Shown here piece after piece: positions 29,226 to 39,154 of a stretch of 64,000 nt of DNA; the stretch's first letter is position 1, and each line of letters opens with the position of its first letter. The notes below the pieces were generated by a model. The model saw only the letters and a program-made list of their open reading frames with translations. It was not told the origin of the DNA and did not search any database. This stretch comes from Photobacterium sp. TY1-4 (lineage in GTDB: Bacteria; Pseudomonadota; Gammaproteobacteria; Enterobacterales; Vibrionaceae): positions 682,001 to 746,000 of the forward strand of contig NZ_CP099734.1 of the NCBI RefSeq assembly GCF_025398175.1. The letters are read 5' to 3'. A program made the position numbers and the translations under genes.

Positions 29226-30680
29226 TCAGAGATCTGCGACTCTGGCGCGGGCGAGGCGCAGCTGATCGATACGGGCATCATAGCGGGCCTGATCCAGGGA
29301 ATTGATTTCCACCAGTTGGCTGGCCTCGATGTAATACTTGATGGCTTTATCCCATTGGCCACGCAGGGCCATCAGCTCGGCCCGCGCCGCCAGCTCAGCA
29401 TCGCGGCGTCCGCTGTGTGCATAGGCCTGGGCCAACAGGTACCAGCCATTGGTATCGTCGGGATGATCATGGCTGTAGCGGTTCAGGATCGGGATGCTCT
29501 CGCCCGGACGTCCGGCTTCTTGCAGGGCGTTGGCCAGGTTCAGGCGCAGTACCTGATGTTCCGGATTGGCCTTGAGAGCTTTTTCCAGTCGTGAAATTGC
29601 TCGATCGAACTGTTTCTCGTACAGATCAAGATCGGTGGCGGCATCAATATAAAAGCGGTTGTTCGGATCGCCGGTCAGCAGGGGATCCAGCAGCGCATGG
29701 GCTTGCTGATACTGGCGGGCATCGATATACACCAGTGCCTTGCCGTAGTTCAGCGCGTCTTTGCGGGCGCCGCGGGCTTTTTTCAGCTGGCGATCAAACC
29801 AGTCCTGGGCGGCATCGCTGTCGATCCCGGCGTAGCGGGCAACGATTCGGGCCCGGGCCAGCTGGTAGCGGGCTGAGGTTTCGTTTTTTTGAACCGGATA
29901 CTGATTGGCCCGGCTGCGGGAGTCGGAAATCCGGGATTCCGGCAGGGGGTGAGTCAGCAACATGGCCGGCGGTGTGCTGGCATAGCGGTACTGATCGGCC
30001 AGACGGCCGAAAAAGCGCGGCATGGCCTGAGCCTCAAAGCCGGATTTGACCAGCGTGGCAATGCCGATTCGATCCGCTTCTTTCTCGTTACTGCGGGTAT
30101 AGTTGATTTGCCCTTGGGCCGAGGCTGCTGTGGTGGCGTGAATTGCCGCTATTCCGGCTTCCGGGGAAGCAATGGCCAGCATCATTGAGCCGACCAGGGC
30201 GGCCAGGGTCACCGGCGATTTGCGGGCCTGATCTTCCATGCTGCGCGCCAGGTGGCGCTGGGTCACGTGGGCAATTTCGTGGGCCACGACCGAGGCCAGC
30301 TCGCTTTCGGTATTGGCGTGCAGATATAACCCACTGTGGATGGCGACATGACCGCCGAAAAAGGCGAAGGCATTGATTTCGCGGTTTTGGATCAGGAAAA
30401 AATTAAACGGGGTGCGCACATCATTGGCATTGGCAACTAAGCGGTGGCCGAGGTCCTGAATATACTCTGAGAGCAAGGGGTCGCTGATCACCGGCATGCT
30501 GGCTCGCAGCATGCGCATGTAGGCGTCGCCATAGACCATTTCTTTCTCGATGGTCAGGGTCGAGGCCGCGGTGGTCCCGATCTCCGGCAGGGCATTGAAA
30601 TTATCTGCCCGGGCTGCCTGACCCGGACCCAGCAGGGCGGCCAGCAACAGGCAGAGAGGTGCTTTGGTCAATCGAATCAT
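29226..30680 (-). CDS. bepA: Periplasmic beta-barrel assembly-enhancing protease BepA
   Basis: A 484-residue M48 metalloprotease with TPR repeats (E. coli BepA 487). It promotes correct outer-membrane protein assembly and LptD maturation and degrades misfolded forms. Signal peptide about 1-25; zinc motif H134-E-I-A-H138 in 'VVAHEIAHVTQRH', third ligand in 'EKEADRIG'; TPR region from about 315 to the end. The start at 30680 ('MIRLTKAPLC') gives a normal signal peptide; an earlier in-frame start adds 19 odd residues. Confidence 0.96.
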   Translation of the reverse strand: MIRLTKAPLCLLLAALLGPGQAARADNFNALPEIGTTAASTLTIEKEMVYGDAYMRMLRASMPVISDPLLSEYIQDLGHRLVANANDVRTPFNFFLIQNREINAFAFFGGHVAIHSGLYLHANTESELASVVAHEIAHVTQRHLARSMEDQARKSPVTLAALVGSMMLAIASPEAGIAAIHATTAASAQGQINYTRSNEKEADRIGIATLVKSGFEAQAMPRFFGRLADQYRYASTPPAMLLTHPLPESRISDSRSRANQYPVQKNETSARYQLARARIVARYAGIDSDAAQDWFDRQLKKARGARKDALNYGKALVYIDARQYQQAHALLDPLLTGDPNNRFYIDAATDLDLYEKQFDRAISRLEKALKANPEHQVLRLNLANALQEAGRPGESIPILNRYSHDHPDDTNGWYLLAQAYAHSGRRDAELAARAELMALRGQWDKAIKYYIEASQLVEINSLDQARYDARIDQLRLARARVADL

Positions 30681-30851
30681 ATCTTTAATACAGCCACCTG
30701 TCTGAGGTCCTTTTTTGCATTCCGGCAAGGCTGGCAACGGCGCTCAGTCGCCGTGCAAACCTCTCGGGAAAGGTATAACTTACAGAGATATGACAGCAAA
30801 ACCACTGTCAGGTTTCTTTTTTGTGGTGACAATGTCCATTACAATACTCCG

Positions 30852-31106
30852 ATGGATAATAACTGTCAGCATACCGGAATGGAAATCCCATCGCTCGATT
30901 TGACGGCGGAACGTTGCCCCATGGCTTTATTATTGGCGAAGCGGGCGACGAAAGCACTCCGATACGGTCAGCGTATGAAAATACATCTCTCTGACACGGG
31001 GGCCAGGCAAGATATTCCCCGATATCTGTTAAACCACGGATTTACTCTCGAAGAGTTGGTTGCCGATGCGCAATCGCTCGTAATTATTGTGACCAGAAGG
31101 CAGTAA
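30852..31106 (+). CDS. TusA-family sulfur carrier-like protein
   Basis: 84 residues with a TusA fold signature: 'LDLTAERCPMALLLAKRATKAL', where C22 corresponds to the sulfur-carrying Cys. The usual CPxP motif is CPMA here, so the second proline is missing. Family members relay persulfide sulfur for tRNA thiolation or other uses. ATG at 30852 gives a TusA-like length; ATG at 30879 is an alternative (75 aa). Neither has a strong ribosome binding site. It is followed 7 nt later by perM and is divergent from bepA. Confidence 0.8.
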   Translation: MDNNCQHTGMEIPSLDLTAERCPMALLLAKRATKALRYGQRMKIHLSDTGARQDIPRYLLNHGFTLEELVADAQSLVIIVTRRQ

Positions 31107-31113
31107 CGAATTT

Positions 31114-32193
31114 ATGCTGGAAATGCTAAACCGCTGGTATCAGCGCCGATTCTCTGATCCTCATGCCGTCAGTCTGGTGGCCATTCTGCTGTTTGGCTTT
31201 CTGACGATATATTTTTTCGGCAACTTGATCGCCCCGTTGCTGGTCGCGATTGTGCTGGCTTACCTGCTGGAATGGCCGGTGATGATGCTGGTCCGGTTGC
31301 GGGTGCCCCGTCTGCTGGCGGTGATCCTGGTGTTACTGCTGTTTGTCGGCCTGATGGTGATGGCCGTGTTCGGGTTGGTGCCGACGATTTGGCATCAGGT
31401 CGGGAATCTGATTGCCGATGTGCCGACCATGTTTAACGGCTTGCAGCAATACGTCTCCAGCCTGCCGGAGCGTTATCCGGATTTTGTGCAGCCGCATCAG
31501 ATTGACACCTTCATGAACACCCTGCGCGAAAACGTGCTGGGGATGGGGGAGCGCGTGGTGAAAAGCTCGCTCTCTTCGCTGGTCAGCCTTGCGACGCTGG
31601 CAGTGTACCTGATCCTGGTGCCGTTGCTGGTCTTTTTCCTGCTCAAGGACAAGGATGAAATGCTGATCACCTTTAAGGGCCTGCTGCCGAAGAATCGCCG
31701 TCTGGCGAGCAAGGTGGGGGTCGAGATGAACCAGCAAATCTCGAACTATATCCGCGGTAAGGTGACGGAGATCTTTATCGTCGGGATTGTCAGCTACATC
31801 ACCTTTGCGGTGATGGATTTGCGCTACGCCGTGTTGCTCGGGGTGCTGGTGGGCTTCTCGGTGTTGATCCCGTATATCGGTGCCGCTGCGGTGACCTTGC
31901 CGGTGGCCATGGTGGGCCTGTTCCAGTGGGGGATCAGCCCGGATTTCTGGTGGCTGCTGGTGGCGTACGGCATTATTCAGGCGCTGGACGGCAACGTGCT
32001 GGTCCCGATCCTGTTCTCTGAAGCGGTAAACCTGCACCCGGTGGCGATCATTGTTGCGGTGCTGGTCTTCGGTGGTCTGTGGGGATTCTGGGGCGTATTC
32101 TTCGCGATCCCGCTGGCGACGCTGGTGAAAGCCGTGTGGAATGCGCTGCCGTCGACGGAAATTCAGGAGCCGACGGATCACAGTGCGTCCTAA
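31114..32193 (+). CDS. perM: AI-2E family transporter PerM
   Basis: A 359-residue inner-membrane protein with about eight hydrophobic segments, of the AI-2E transporter (UPF0118) family. 'LVPLLVFFLLKDKDEM' and the C-terminal 'GNVLVPILFSEAVNLHPVAII' are typical. The substrate is unsettled; related proteins export autoinducer-2 or act as Na+/H+ antiporters. It is next to bepA in E. coli as well, and here shares a transcript with the TusA-like gene. Confidence 0.93.
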   Translation: MLEMLNRWYQRRFSDPHAVSLVAILLFGFLTIYFFGNLIAPLLVAIVLAYLLEWPVMMLVRLRVPRLLAVILVLLLFVGLMVMAVFGLVPTIWHQVGNLIADVPTMFNGLQQYVSSLPERYPDFVQPHQIDTFMNTLRENVLGMGERVVKSSLSSLVSLATLAVYLILVPLLVFFLLKDKDEMLITFKGLLPKNRRLASKVGVEMNQQISNYIRGKVTEIFIVGIVSYITFAVMDLRYAVLLGVLVGFSVLIPYIGAAAVTLPVAMVGLFQWGISPDFWWLLVAYGIIQALDGNVLVPILFSEAVNLHPVAIIVAVLVFGGLWGFWGVFFAIPLATLVKAVWNALPSTEIQEPTDHSAS

Positions 32194-32217
32194 GCGCTGT
32201 CAGTCTGCCCATACAAC

Positions 32218-32242
32218 AAAGGCCGCGTGATGCGGCCTTTTT
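32218..32242. terminator. Bidirectional terminator perM / bcp
   Basis: The hairpin 'aaaggccgc' / 'gcggccttt' with T5, between convergent perM and bcp. Confidence 0.9.
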
Positions 32243-32309
32243 GATCGGACGATAAGATGCGGGCGATACTGAAATCTGGGGATAGCCTCCAGAGCAGACC
32301 GGGCAACAA

Positions 32310-32780
32310 TCAATCGTTCTGGTTCAGGTAATTCAGCACCACCTCGTGGTGGTCTTTGGTTTTGAACTTGTTGAAGACGTGTTCAATCGTGCCGTTTTCG
32401 TCAATCAGGAAGCTGATGCGGTGCAGGCCGTCGTACACTTTCCCCATGAATTTTTTCTCGCCCCAGACACCGAACTGGTCGGCCACGGCATGGTCTTCGT
32501 CTGACAGTAGGGTGAAGTTCAGGTTGTCGCGCTCGATAAACTTCGGCAGGCGTTTTACCGGATCGATACTGATCCCCAGCACTTCGACATTCAGCGCATC
32601 CAGCTCAGCTTTGCTGTCCCGCAGGGCACAGGCCTGCGTGGTGCAGCCCGGCGTCATCGCCTTGGGATAAAAATACGCCAGGACTTTTTTCCCCCGGAAA
32701 TCAGACAGCGCGACAGGCTGGTTGTCTTGGTTCAGCAACGTGAAGTCTGGCGCAGGCGTACCGGCGGTCAAGGTCTTCAT
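32310..32780 (-). CDS. bcp: Thioredoxin-dependent peroxiredoxin Bcp
   Basis: A 156-residue atypical 2-Cys peroxiredoxin reducing organic and hydrogen peroxides. Peroxidatic C46 is in 'MTPGCTTQACALRD' with resolving C51 five residues on, as in E. coli Bcp. It is downstream of gcvR with an 11-nt gap, the same order as in E. coli. Confidence 0.97.
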   Translation of the reverse strand: MKTLTAGTPAPDFTLLNQDNQPVALSDFRGKKVLAYFYPKAMTPGCTTQACALRDSKAELDALNVEVLGISIDPVKRLPKFIERDNLNFTLLSDEDHAVADQFGVWGEKKFMGKVYDGLHRISFLIDENGTIEHVFNKFKTKDHHEVVLNYLNQND

Positions 32781-32791
32781 AGCGGTTTTCC

Positions 32792-33331
32792 TTATTGATT
32801 ATGGCCGATAAAAGTCACGTTGCCGGTGACCAGCAGGTCCTGGCAAAGTGCTTCATATTCTTCTTGTAAGGTCATCAGGTTACAGCCTTCAGGCAGGTTG
32901 GTGCTGATCTGTAACTGGAAGCGGCTCGGGCCGCCGGCCTGCTCGGCCTCGTGGGTATGGGCGCTGAGCGAGGCAATGTCCACCGCTCGGGTGGCAAAGA
33001 AATGGGTGAACTGTTCAATCAGCCCCGGGCTGTCATCGGCCTCGATATGGAAATCTGCGGTGTAAGGGAAGTAGCGGTACTCATGCTTGGTCGTTCGCTT
33101 CATTACCGTGAGCAGATCATGTTCCTGCGCCTTGAGGGGCAGGGTCGACTCCACCCGGGAAATGGCGTTGCTGTTGCCGCACAACAGCATGATGAGGGTA
33201 AACTCACTGCCGAAAATGGCAATCCGGCTATCGACGATATTACAGCCGCAATGGGTAATAAGCCGGGTGATTTCGTCTGAGATGCCCGGGCGATCCGTAC
33301 CAACGGCCGTGATGACTAGGTAATGTTCCAT
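32792..33331 (-). CDS. gcvR: Glycine cleavage system transcriptional repressor GcvR
   Basis: A 179-residue protein made of two ACT domains ('VITAVGTDRPGISDEITRLI' at about 5-24; 'HIEADDSPGLIEQFTHFF' near 100). In E. coli GcvR binds GcvA and blocks gcvTHP activation until glycine is present. The start at 33331 ('MEHYLVITAVG') matches the family. It is divergent from dapA. Confidence 0.95.
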   Translation of the reverse strand: MEHYLVITAVGTDRPGISDEITRLITHCGCNIVDSRIAIFGSEFTLIMLLCGNSNAISRVESTLPLKAQEHDLLTVMKRTTKHEYRYFPYTADFHIEADDSPGLIEQFTHFFATRAVDIASLSAHTHEAEQAGGPSRFQLQISTNLPEGCNLMTLQEEYEALCQDLLVTGNVTFIGHNQ

Positions 33332-33590
33332 ATTTATACACATCGTATTTTTGATTATCTTCAGCATGGTAGCACAGTCATTGCAACTCAAGCCAATGGG
33401 GGGACCCGCGTTTCTCGGATCCTGTGTCAGCGCAGACACAGTTGGGGAAATCTCCTGCAAAATGTAGAAAATCCAGCAGATTACCGAGTGCCGAAACCGC
33501 GGCTTTACTTCACTGATTTACATACTTCTGTCTTGTGTTTGCGGTCACTGAAAAGTACCATGAAAGCTTACAGATATAGGGGAGATGGAC

Positions 33591-34472
33591 ATGTTTTCAG
33601 GAAGCATGGTAGCGCTAGTGACGCCGCTGGATGAAGCCGGTGAAGTGGATTACGCCAGCCTGGCATCATTAGTGGAATACCACATTGCAGCAGGGACCGA
33701 TGCAATTGTGGCAGTTGGCACGACAGGTGAATCAGCCACCTTAACGGTTGATGAGCACGTGAAGGTCGTCAGGAAAACCGTTGAGTATGCCAACGGCCGA
33801 ATTCCGGTGATTGCCGGGACGGGTGCCAATGCGACGCATGAAGCCATCACCTTCAGTAAATTGTTCTCAGGAACCGGTGTCGCCGGTTGCCTGAGTGTCA
33901 CACCGTATTACAACAAGCCGACTCAGGAAGGCTTGTACCAGCATTACAAAGCCATTTCAGAGTCGACGGATCTGCCGCAGATTCTCTATAACGTGCCGGG
34001 CCGTACCGCCGTGGACATGCTGCCGGAAACCGTTGCCCGTCTGGCGAAGCTGAAAAATATCGTCGGGATCAAAGATGCGACCGGTGATTTGACACGCGTT
34101 CAGAAAACCCGGGAACTTTGTGGCGAAGACTTTATCCAACTGAGCGGTGATGATGCGACCGGGTTGGATTTCGTTTTTGCCGGCGGCCACGGGGTGATTT
34201 CCGTGACCGCGAACATTGCGGCGGCGGATATGGCTACCATGTTCAAGTTGGCTCTCAACGGTCAATTGGAAGCTGCGCAGGAGATCAATGCGCGATTGAT
34301 GCCGCTGCACAAGCATCTGTTTATCGAATCCAATCCAATCCCGGTGAAGTGGGCAGCACACCAATTGGGACTGATTGAGCACGGCACCTTGCGTTTGCCG
34401 CTGACAGAGCTGAGTGAGTCGGCGCAATCTGTCGTGGCTGAAGCGCTGAAAGATGCCAATGTGCAGCTGTAA
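33591..34472 (+). CDS. dapA: 4-hydroxy-tetrahydrodipicolinate synthase
   Basis: A 293-residue aldolase-fold enzyme condensing pyruvate and aspartate semialdehyde, the first step specific to lysine and meso-diaminopimelate. Schiff-base K161 ('GIKDATGDL'), Y133 ('LYNVPGRT') and T44-T45 ('GTTGESATL') are all present. ATG at 33591, seven bases after 'ggggag', gives '[12 protein letters not shown]', matching E. coli; the ATG two codons earlier abuts the ribosome binding site. bamC follows in the same operon. Confidence 0.98.
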   Translation: MFSGSMVALVTPLDEAGEVDYASLASLVEYHIAAGTDAIVAVGTTGESATLTVDEHVKVVRKTVEYANGRIPVIAGTGANATHEAITFSKLFSGTGVAGCLSVTPYYNKPTQEGLYQHYKAISESTDLPQILYNVPGRTAVDMLPETVARLAKLKNIVGIKDATGDLTRVQKTRELCGEDFIQLSGDDATGLDFVFAGGHGVISVTANIAAADMATMFKLALNGQLEAAQEINARLMPLHKHLFIESNPIPVKWAAHQLGLIEHGTLRLPLTELSESAQSVVAEALKDANVQL

Positions 34473-34504
34473 TTTGCGAGCGTAGGTAGGAGCGCAGAAA
34501 CTGA

Positions 34505-35539
34505 ATGAAGAATCAATACAGGCTGGCAATCACGGCCGTGATGGTTGCGACGCTGGCTGGATGCTCGGGTGGTGCGGAGCAGCGCCGTCAGGCGAACCAG
34601 GATTTTAACTATCTGAACACCAAGCCATTGCAATCCTGGAATGTTCCGGCGGGGGCACAGCTGTCTCAGGTCGACGATTACCGGATCCCGGTACAGACCT
34701 TCCCCGGCGCGCTGGGGCGTGAGGTCGATATTCGTCCGCCGCAGCAAGTGCTGACGTTGATCCCCGGCACGCGTGTTGTCAATGACAGTCAGGGCGTGAC
34801 GCTGGTGCTGGCCAAACAGGCCGATCAGGCCAAGCTGTGGCGGATGACGCAAAACGTGCTGACCGAGCGTAATGTGCCGCTGTTGAGCCAGTCGGAAAAT
34901 CGGATAGAAACGGACTGGGTGAGCTGGGAGCAGAGCGACGAAGATGTCGTCGTGAGCAGCCGCTACCGGATTGAGACGTCGGAGGTGAACAACCAGCCGA
35001 CCTACCGGATTATTCTGACCGATTGGCGTGAGGGCACGACGGATATCCCGGTTTCTGCGAGCAACAAAGAGCGTTACAGTATTCTGATGACCAACCTGAT
35101 GATGGCGCGTTATGATCTTCAGGAGCGTGAGCTGGCCCGTCAACGGGCACAGGAGCTGGTGAAGCAGATCCCGATCTCGATGGGTAAAGATCGCAGCGGC
35201 TTACCGGTGATTATTGCCCGGGCGCCATACAATGTGTTCTGGGAGCGTTTGCCGAGTCTGTTGACGCAACTGGGCTTTACGGTCGAAGGCCGAAACCGTT
35301 CGCAGGGGATTGTTGATGTGGAGTTCCGTGCGCCGGACGATGAGTTCTGGACCGAGTTGGGCACTCTGCCAATCCAGCTCAATAACCGCTCGTACCGCCT
35401 GCAACTGGGCGATCTGGGCAACCGGACGTCGATTAACGTGACCAACACTGATGGCAAGCCGGTGACTGAAGCGGCGCTGGAAAGCCTGGCCCCGGTGTTT
35501 GCTGCAGCTGTTGAGCGCGAGAATCAGAACAAGGGCTAA
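34505..35539 (+). CDS. bamC: Outer membrane assembly lipoprotein BamC
   Basis: A 344-residue lipoprotein of the BAM complex that inserts outer-membrane beta-barrels. The lipobox 'TLAGC' sets C20 as the modified residue. The unstructured N-terminal lasso with 'YLNTKPLQSWNVPAG' that contacts BamD and two helix-grip domains follow. The dapA-bamC order is as in E. coli, but no purC follows; a terminator and convergent lipA do. Confidence 0.95.
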   Translation: MKNQYRLAITAVMVATLAGCSGGAEQRRQANQDFNYLNTKPLQSWNVPAGAQLSQVDDYRIPVQTFPGALGREVDIRPPQQVLTLIPGTRVVNDSQGVTLVLAKQADQAKLWRMTQNVLTERNVPLLSQSENRIETDWVSWEQSDEDVVVSSRYRIETSEVNNQPTYRIILTDWREGTTDIPVSASNKERYSILMTNLMMARYDLQERELARQRAQELVKQIPISMGKDRSGLPVIIARAPYNVFWERLPSLLTQLGFTVEGRNRSQGIVDVEFRAPDDEFWTELGTLPIQLNNRSYRLQLGDLGNRTSINVTNTDGKPVTEAALESLAPVFAAAVERENQNKG

Positions 35540-35560
35540 CCAGCCATTTGGTTGCCGGAT

Positions 35561-35598
35561 CAAAAAAACCGCCGCGGTAAGCCGGGCGGTTTTTTTAT
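35561..35598. terminator. Bidirectional terminator bamC / lipA
   Basis: The hairpin 'aaaaaaaccgcc' / 'ggcggttttttt', slightly imperfect inside, between convergent bamC and lipA. Confidence 0.88.
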
Positions 35599-35672
35599 CC
35601 TTGTGCTGCTGAGCAAGGTGGTTGAAACGAGCCTGTAGGAATCAGGGCTCGCCGCAACGCAGGAAGCGGGTC

Positions 35673-36641
35673 TTATTTGACCTCTTCCCCTTTGGCCTGC
35701 AGATCGGCATGGTATGAAGAGCGTACGAACGGACCACAGGCGGCGTGGGTAAAGCCCAGCTCCAGTGCAATCTCTTTCAGCTCTTCAAACTCAGAAGGTG
35801 GGACATAACGCTCGACCGGCAGGTGGTGGCGGCTTGGGGCCAGGTACTGACCCAAGGTCAGCATGGTCACGCCGTGGGCTCGCAGATCCTTGAGCACTTC
35901 AACGATCTCTTCTTTGGTCTCGCCCAGGCCCATCATCAGACCGGACTTGGTCGGCACTTCCGGGTGCATTTCTTTGAATTTCTTCAGCAGATCCAGCGAC
36001 CACTGGTAGTTGGCACCCGGGCGGGCCTTACGGTACAGGCGCGGTGCGGTTTCCAGGTTGTGGTTGAAGACATCTGGCGGACTGTCACGCAGGATTTCCA
36101 AGGCGCGATCCATCCGGCCGCGGAAATCCGGGACCAGGGTCTCGATCTTGATATCCGGGTTCTTGGCACGGATTTCGCGGGTACAATCCGCAAAGTGCTG
36201 GGCACCGCCGTCACGCAGATCGTCACGGTCGACCGAGGTGACGACGACGTAGCGCAGTTTCATGTCGGCAATGGTCTGGGCCAGTTGAGTCGGCTCTTCG
36301 GCATTCGGTGGCAGCGGACGGCCATGGGCAACATCGCAGAACGGGCAGCGGCGGGTACAGATGGCACCCAGGATCATAAAGGTGGCAGTACCGTGGCTGA
36401 AACACTCGGCCAGGTTCGGACAGGAGGCTTCTTCACACACCGAGTGAAGATTGTTCTTGCGCATAGCGGACTTGATGTCACGGATACGCTGACTGTCTGC
36501 CGGCAGCTTGATTTTCATCCATTCCGGCTTACGCAGAACCGCTTTCGGCGCTTCTTCCGCAACATTGCGGACAGGGATCAGCGCCATTTTATCGGCATCG
36601 CGGTATTTGACACCTTGTTCGATTTTGATTGGTTTGCTCAT
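35673..36641 (-). CDS. lipA: Lipoyl synthase
   Basis: A 322-residue radical-SAM enzyme inserting two sulfurs into protein-bound octanoyl chains. Auxiliary cluster cysteines are C69, C74 and C80 ('[12 protein letters not shown]'); the SAM cluster is C95, C99, C102 ('CTRRCPFC'); the terminal 'VRSSYHAD' supplies the Ser ligand. The start overlaps the lipB stop by 4 nt (ATGA), so lipBA is translationally coupled. Confidence 0.98.
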   Translation of the reverse strand: MSKPIKIEQGVKYRDADKMALIPVRNVAEEAPKAVLRKPEWMKIKLPADSQRIRDIKSAMRKNNLHSVCEEASCPNLAECFSHGTATFMILGAICTRRCPFCDVAHGRPLPPNAEEPTQLAQTIADMKLRYVVVTSVDRDDLRDGGAQHFADCTREIRAKNPDIKIETLVPDFRGRMDRALEILRDSPPDVFNHNLETAPRLYRKARPGANYQWSLDLLKKFKEMHPEVPTKSGLMMGLGETKEEIVEVLKDLRAHGVTMLTLGQYLAPSRHHLPVERYVPPSEFEELKEIALELGFTHAACGPFVRSSYHADLQAKGEEVK

Positions 36642-37297
36642 GAATTGCTTTCCGTTATCCACTCAACGCTCTGGTATTGGAGCAGTTTGACAAGCTCTTC
36701 TATTAGTACAGGCTGAACGTCTGCCAGTTCAGATGGGCCATTTAAGGATGCTGTCTGGGTCATTTCCATCCCCTGATACCCGCATGGGTTGATCCGTAAA
36801 AAAGGCGCCAGGTCCATGTTGATATTGAGTGCCAGACCATGAAAAGAGCAACCACGCCGGATGCGCAGCCCGAGAGAGCATATCTTCTTGCCGTCGACAT
36901 ACACACCGGGGGCATCCGGGCGGGCGTTTGACTCGATCCCGAAATGGGACAGAGTATTAATGACCGTGTTTTCAATATGTGTGACCAGCTCGCGCACACC
37001 GATTTTCTTGCGGCGCAGGTCAATCAGAAAGTAAGCGATTTGCTGACCGGGACCGTGATAGGTCACCTGGCCGCCGCGATCACTTTGCACCACAGGAATG
37101 TCGCCGGTGTTGAGCAGGTGCTCAGCCTTTCCCGCCTGACCCTGGGTAAAGACCGGGTGGTGTTCAACCAGCCAGACTTCGTCTGTGGTGTCGGTCCCAC
37201 GCTGATCGGTGAAATCGTGCATGGCTTGCCAAGTCTGTTCGTACGCTCGGCGGCCAAGGTTCCGAATGATGATGTTCTGTTGCAATGTTACACCCAT
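36638..37297 (-). CDS. lipB: Octanoyltransferase LipB
   Basis: A 219-residue enzyme moving octanoate from acyl carrier protein to lipoyl domains of dehydrogenase complexes, upstream of LipA. '[12 protein letters not shown]' and the Lys/Cys pair in 'KICSLGLRI' and 'INPCGYQGM' are visible. I prefer the ATG at 37297 ('[15 protein letters not shown]'); a longer frame reaches 37378. It is directly followed by lipA, without the ybeF found between them in E. coli. Confidence 0.95.
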   Translation of the reverse strand: MGVTLQQNIIIRNLGRRAYEQTWQAMHDFTDQRGTDTTDEVWLVEHHPVFTQGQAGKAEHLLNTGDIPVVQSDRGGQVTYHGPGQQIAYFLIDLRRKKIGVRELVTHIENTVINTLSHFGIESNARPDAPGVYVDGKKICSLGLRIRRGCSFHGLALNINMDLAPFLRINPCGYQGMEMTQTASLNGPSELADVQPVLIEELVKLLQYQSVEWITESNS

Positions 37298-37401
37298 ATT
37301 GTCGCCAGGCTCTGCCTGGTTCAATGCACCCAACCGGGGTGCATTCTGAGACTTGGCAGGCGATGAATCAGCTGCCACAAAGTCGGGGCTTTCGGGATGA
37401 A

Positions 37402-37677
37402 TTAAAGCACGACACGAACGATATCGATTTCACCCAGCTCTTTATACAGCGTTTCGACCTGCTCAATCGAGGTGGCCGTGATGGACACGGAGACAGCGCT
37501 GTAAGTGCCTTTGCCGCTTGGTTTCACGTTCGGGGTGTAGTCCCCCGGTGCATGACGCTGGATCACTTCCACAACACGATCCGGCAGCTCAGGCTTATTG
37601 TAACCCATGACCTTGTACGTGAATTTGCACGGAAACTCCAGCAGGTCTTTTAGTTTTGGCTGTTCTTGCGGTTGCAT
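37402..37677 (-). CDS. ybeD: DUF493 family protein YbeD
   Basis: A 91-residue protein, E. coli YbeD being similar in size, with an ACT-like regulatory fold ('[13 protein letters not shown]...', '[12 protein letters not shown]'). No activity is established. The start at 37677 ('[16 protein letters not shown]') matches the family. Its position just upstream of lipB is conserved and hints at a link to lipoate metabolism; that is inference. Confidence 0.93.
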   Translation of the reverse strand: MQPQEQPKLKDLLEFPCKFTYKVMGYNKPELPDRVVEVIQRHAPGDYTPNVKPSGKGTYSAVSVSITATSIEQVETLYKELGEIDIVRVVL

Positions 37678-37775
37678 TCTGAACTCCAGGAATTGTATTC
37701 GGTACGACTGTGGTTTAGCCGAGCATATTAATGGCTCAACCGGGAGAACACAAGCATCGACCGGGCCGCCGAATG

Positions 37776-37808
37776 GCAAAAGAGGCAACCGCGGTTGCCT
37801 CTTTGTTT
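37776..37808 (-). terminator. dacA terminator
   Basis: The 20-bp palindrome 'gaggcaaccgcggttgcctc', flanked by A and T tracts, lies 20 bp after the dacA stop. Confidence 0.85.
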
Positions 37809-37827
37809 GTGTTTTCAAGCGACTGGA

Positions 37828-39003
37828 TTAGCTCAGCCAGCCTTTGAACAGCAGCATAATATAGTCGATCAAACGACTGAACAGGCCACCTTCGTTGACA
37901 TCGTTCAGGGCCAGCAGCGGGTACTCGGCAATATCTTCCTCACCAACACGGTAGTACAGCTTGCCGACGACATCGCCCTTGGCGATTGGCGCTCTGAGCT
38001 CTTTTTCCAGCACGAAACTGGCCTTGAGATCTTTGGTCTGACCGCGTGGCAGGGTGACAAAGGTATCTTCGCTCACACCCAGTGAGACTTCATCGCTGTT
38101 GCCCATCCAGACTTTCTCGGTGACGAATGTAGCGTTGGCCTTGTGCGGAGAGACGGTTTCAAAGAAACGGAAACCGTAGTTCAGCAGCTTCTTACTTTCG
38201 GCCTTGCGGGCATTCGGGCTGTTGGTGCCCATCACCACGGCAATCAGGCGCATCTGGCCTTCGGTCGCGGTGCTGACCAGGCTGTAGCCGGCATTGTTGG
38301 TGTGACCGGTTTTCAGGCCGTCGACATTCAGGCTTTTATCCCACAGCAGGCTGTTGCGGTTGTACTGGGTGATGCCGTTGTAGGTGAACGATTTTTCCTT
38401 GTAGATGGCAAACTCGTCCGGAACGTCGCGGATCAGGCCCTGTGCCAGCAGCGCCATGTCATTCGGCGTGGTGTACAGGTCCGGGTTATCCAGGCCGTGC
38501 ACGTTAGCAAAATGGGTCGAATCCATCCCCAGGGTCCGTGCCCAGGCATTCATCAGATCGACAAACGAGTCTTCCGAGCCCGCGACGTGTTCAGCCATGG
38601 CGACGCAGGCGTCGTTCCCGGACTGGATCACGATGCCGCGGTTGAGGTCCGACACCTTCACCTCACTGCCCACCTCGATGAACATTTTTGAAGAGCCCGG
38701 GAAGTTCTTGGCCCAGGCATTCTTGCTGATCACCACAGTGTCATCCATGGAGATGTTGCCGCGGTTGATCTCCTGGCCGATGACATAGCTGGTCATCATT
38801 TTGGTCAGGCTGGCCGGGGGGATTTTGTCGTGTTCTTTGTTGCCGGCCAGAATTTTGCCGGAATGATAGTCCATCAGGACATAGCCTTTCGCAGCAATTT
38901 GAGGCGCTTCAGGCACAACTGCCGGCGCCGCAGCAACACAAGCTGAAGCGAGCAGCGTCGCAGAGACAGCCACAGAACGAATGAGTGCAGCAGATTTTTT
39001 CAT
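37828..39003 (-). CDS. dacA: D-alanyl-D-alanine carboxypeptidase (PBP5/6 family)
   Basis: A 391-residue low-molecular-mass penicillin-binding protein that trims the terminal D-Ala from peptidoglycan pentapeptides. Signal peptide about 1-26; active-site S65-x-x-K68 ('PASLTKM'), S128-G-N130 and K231-T-G233 are intact. The last residues ('YIMLLFKGWLS') form the amphipathic membrane anchor. It follows rlpA after 151 nt. Confidence 0.97.
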   Translation of the reverse strand: MKKSAALIRSVAVSATLLASACVAAAPAVVPEAPQIAAKGYVLMDYHSGKILAGNKEHDKIPPASLTKMMTSYVIGQEINRGNISMDDTVVISKNAWAKNFPGSSKMFIEVGSEVKVSDLNRGIVIQSGNDACVAMAEHVAGSEDSFVDLMNAWARTLGMDSTHFANVHGLDNPDLYTTPNDMALLAQGLIRDVPDEFAIYKEKSFTYNGITQYNRNSLLWDKSLNVDGLKTGHTNNAGYSLVSTATEGQMRLIAVVMGTNSPNARKAESKKLLNYGFRFFETVSPHKANATFVTEKVWMGNSDEVSLGVSEDTFVTLPRGQTKDLKASFVLEKELRAPIAKGDVVGKLYYRVGEEDIAEYPLLALNDVNEGGLFSRLIDYIMLLFKGWLS

Positions 39004-39154
39004 GATAGTTGTAACTTAGTTTGTCGAGTGCAAAAAACTGTACACACTATATCAGATTGAACCTTGAGCACCAGTTTTGCGGCCGGATGGTCTTGCGGAC
39101 GCATAAGCGGAGCGGCTGATAAGCGTGTGTCAGACCGTACAGGGCTGCCTGCGC

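Noticed and set aside
33332..33590. A possible lysine riboswitch upstream of dapA
   Set aside because: The 259-bp gcvR-dapA region has only a small hairpin (ctgtgtc/gacacag near 33422) and none of the conserved lysine-aptamer elements I would expect.
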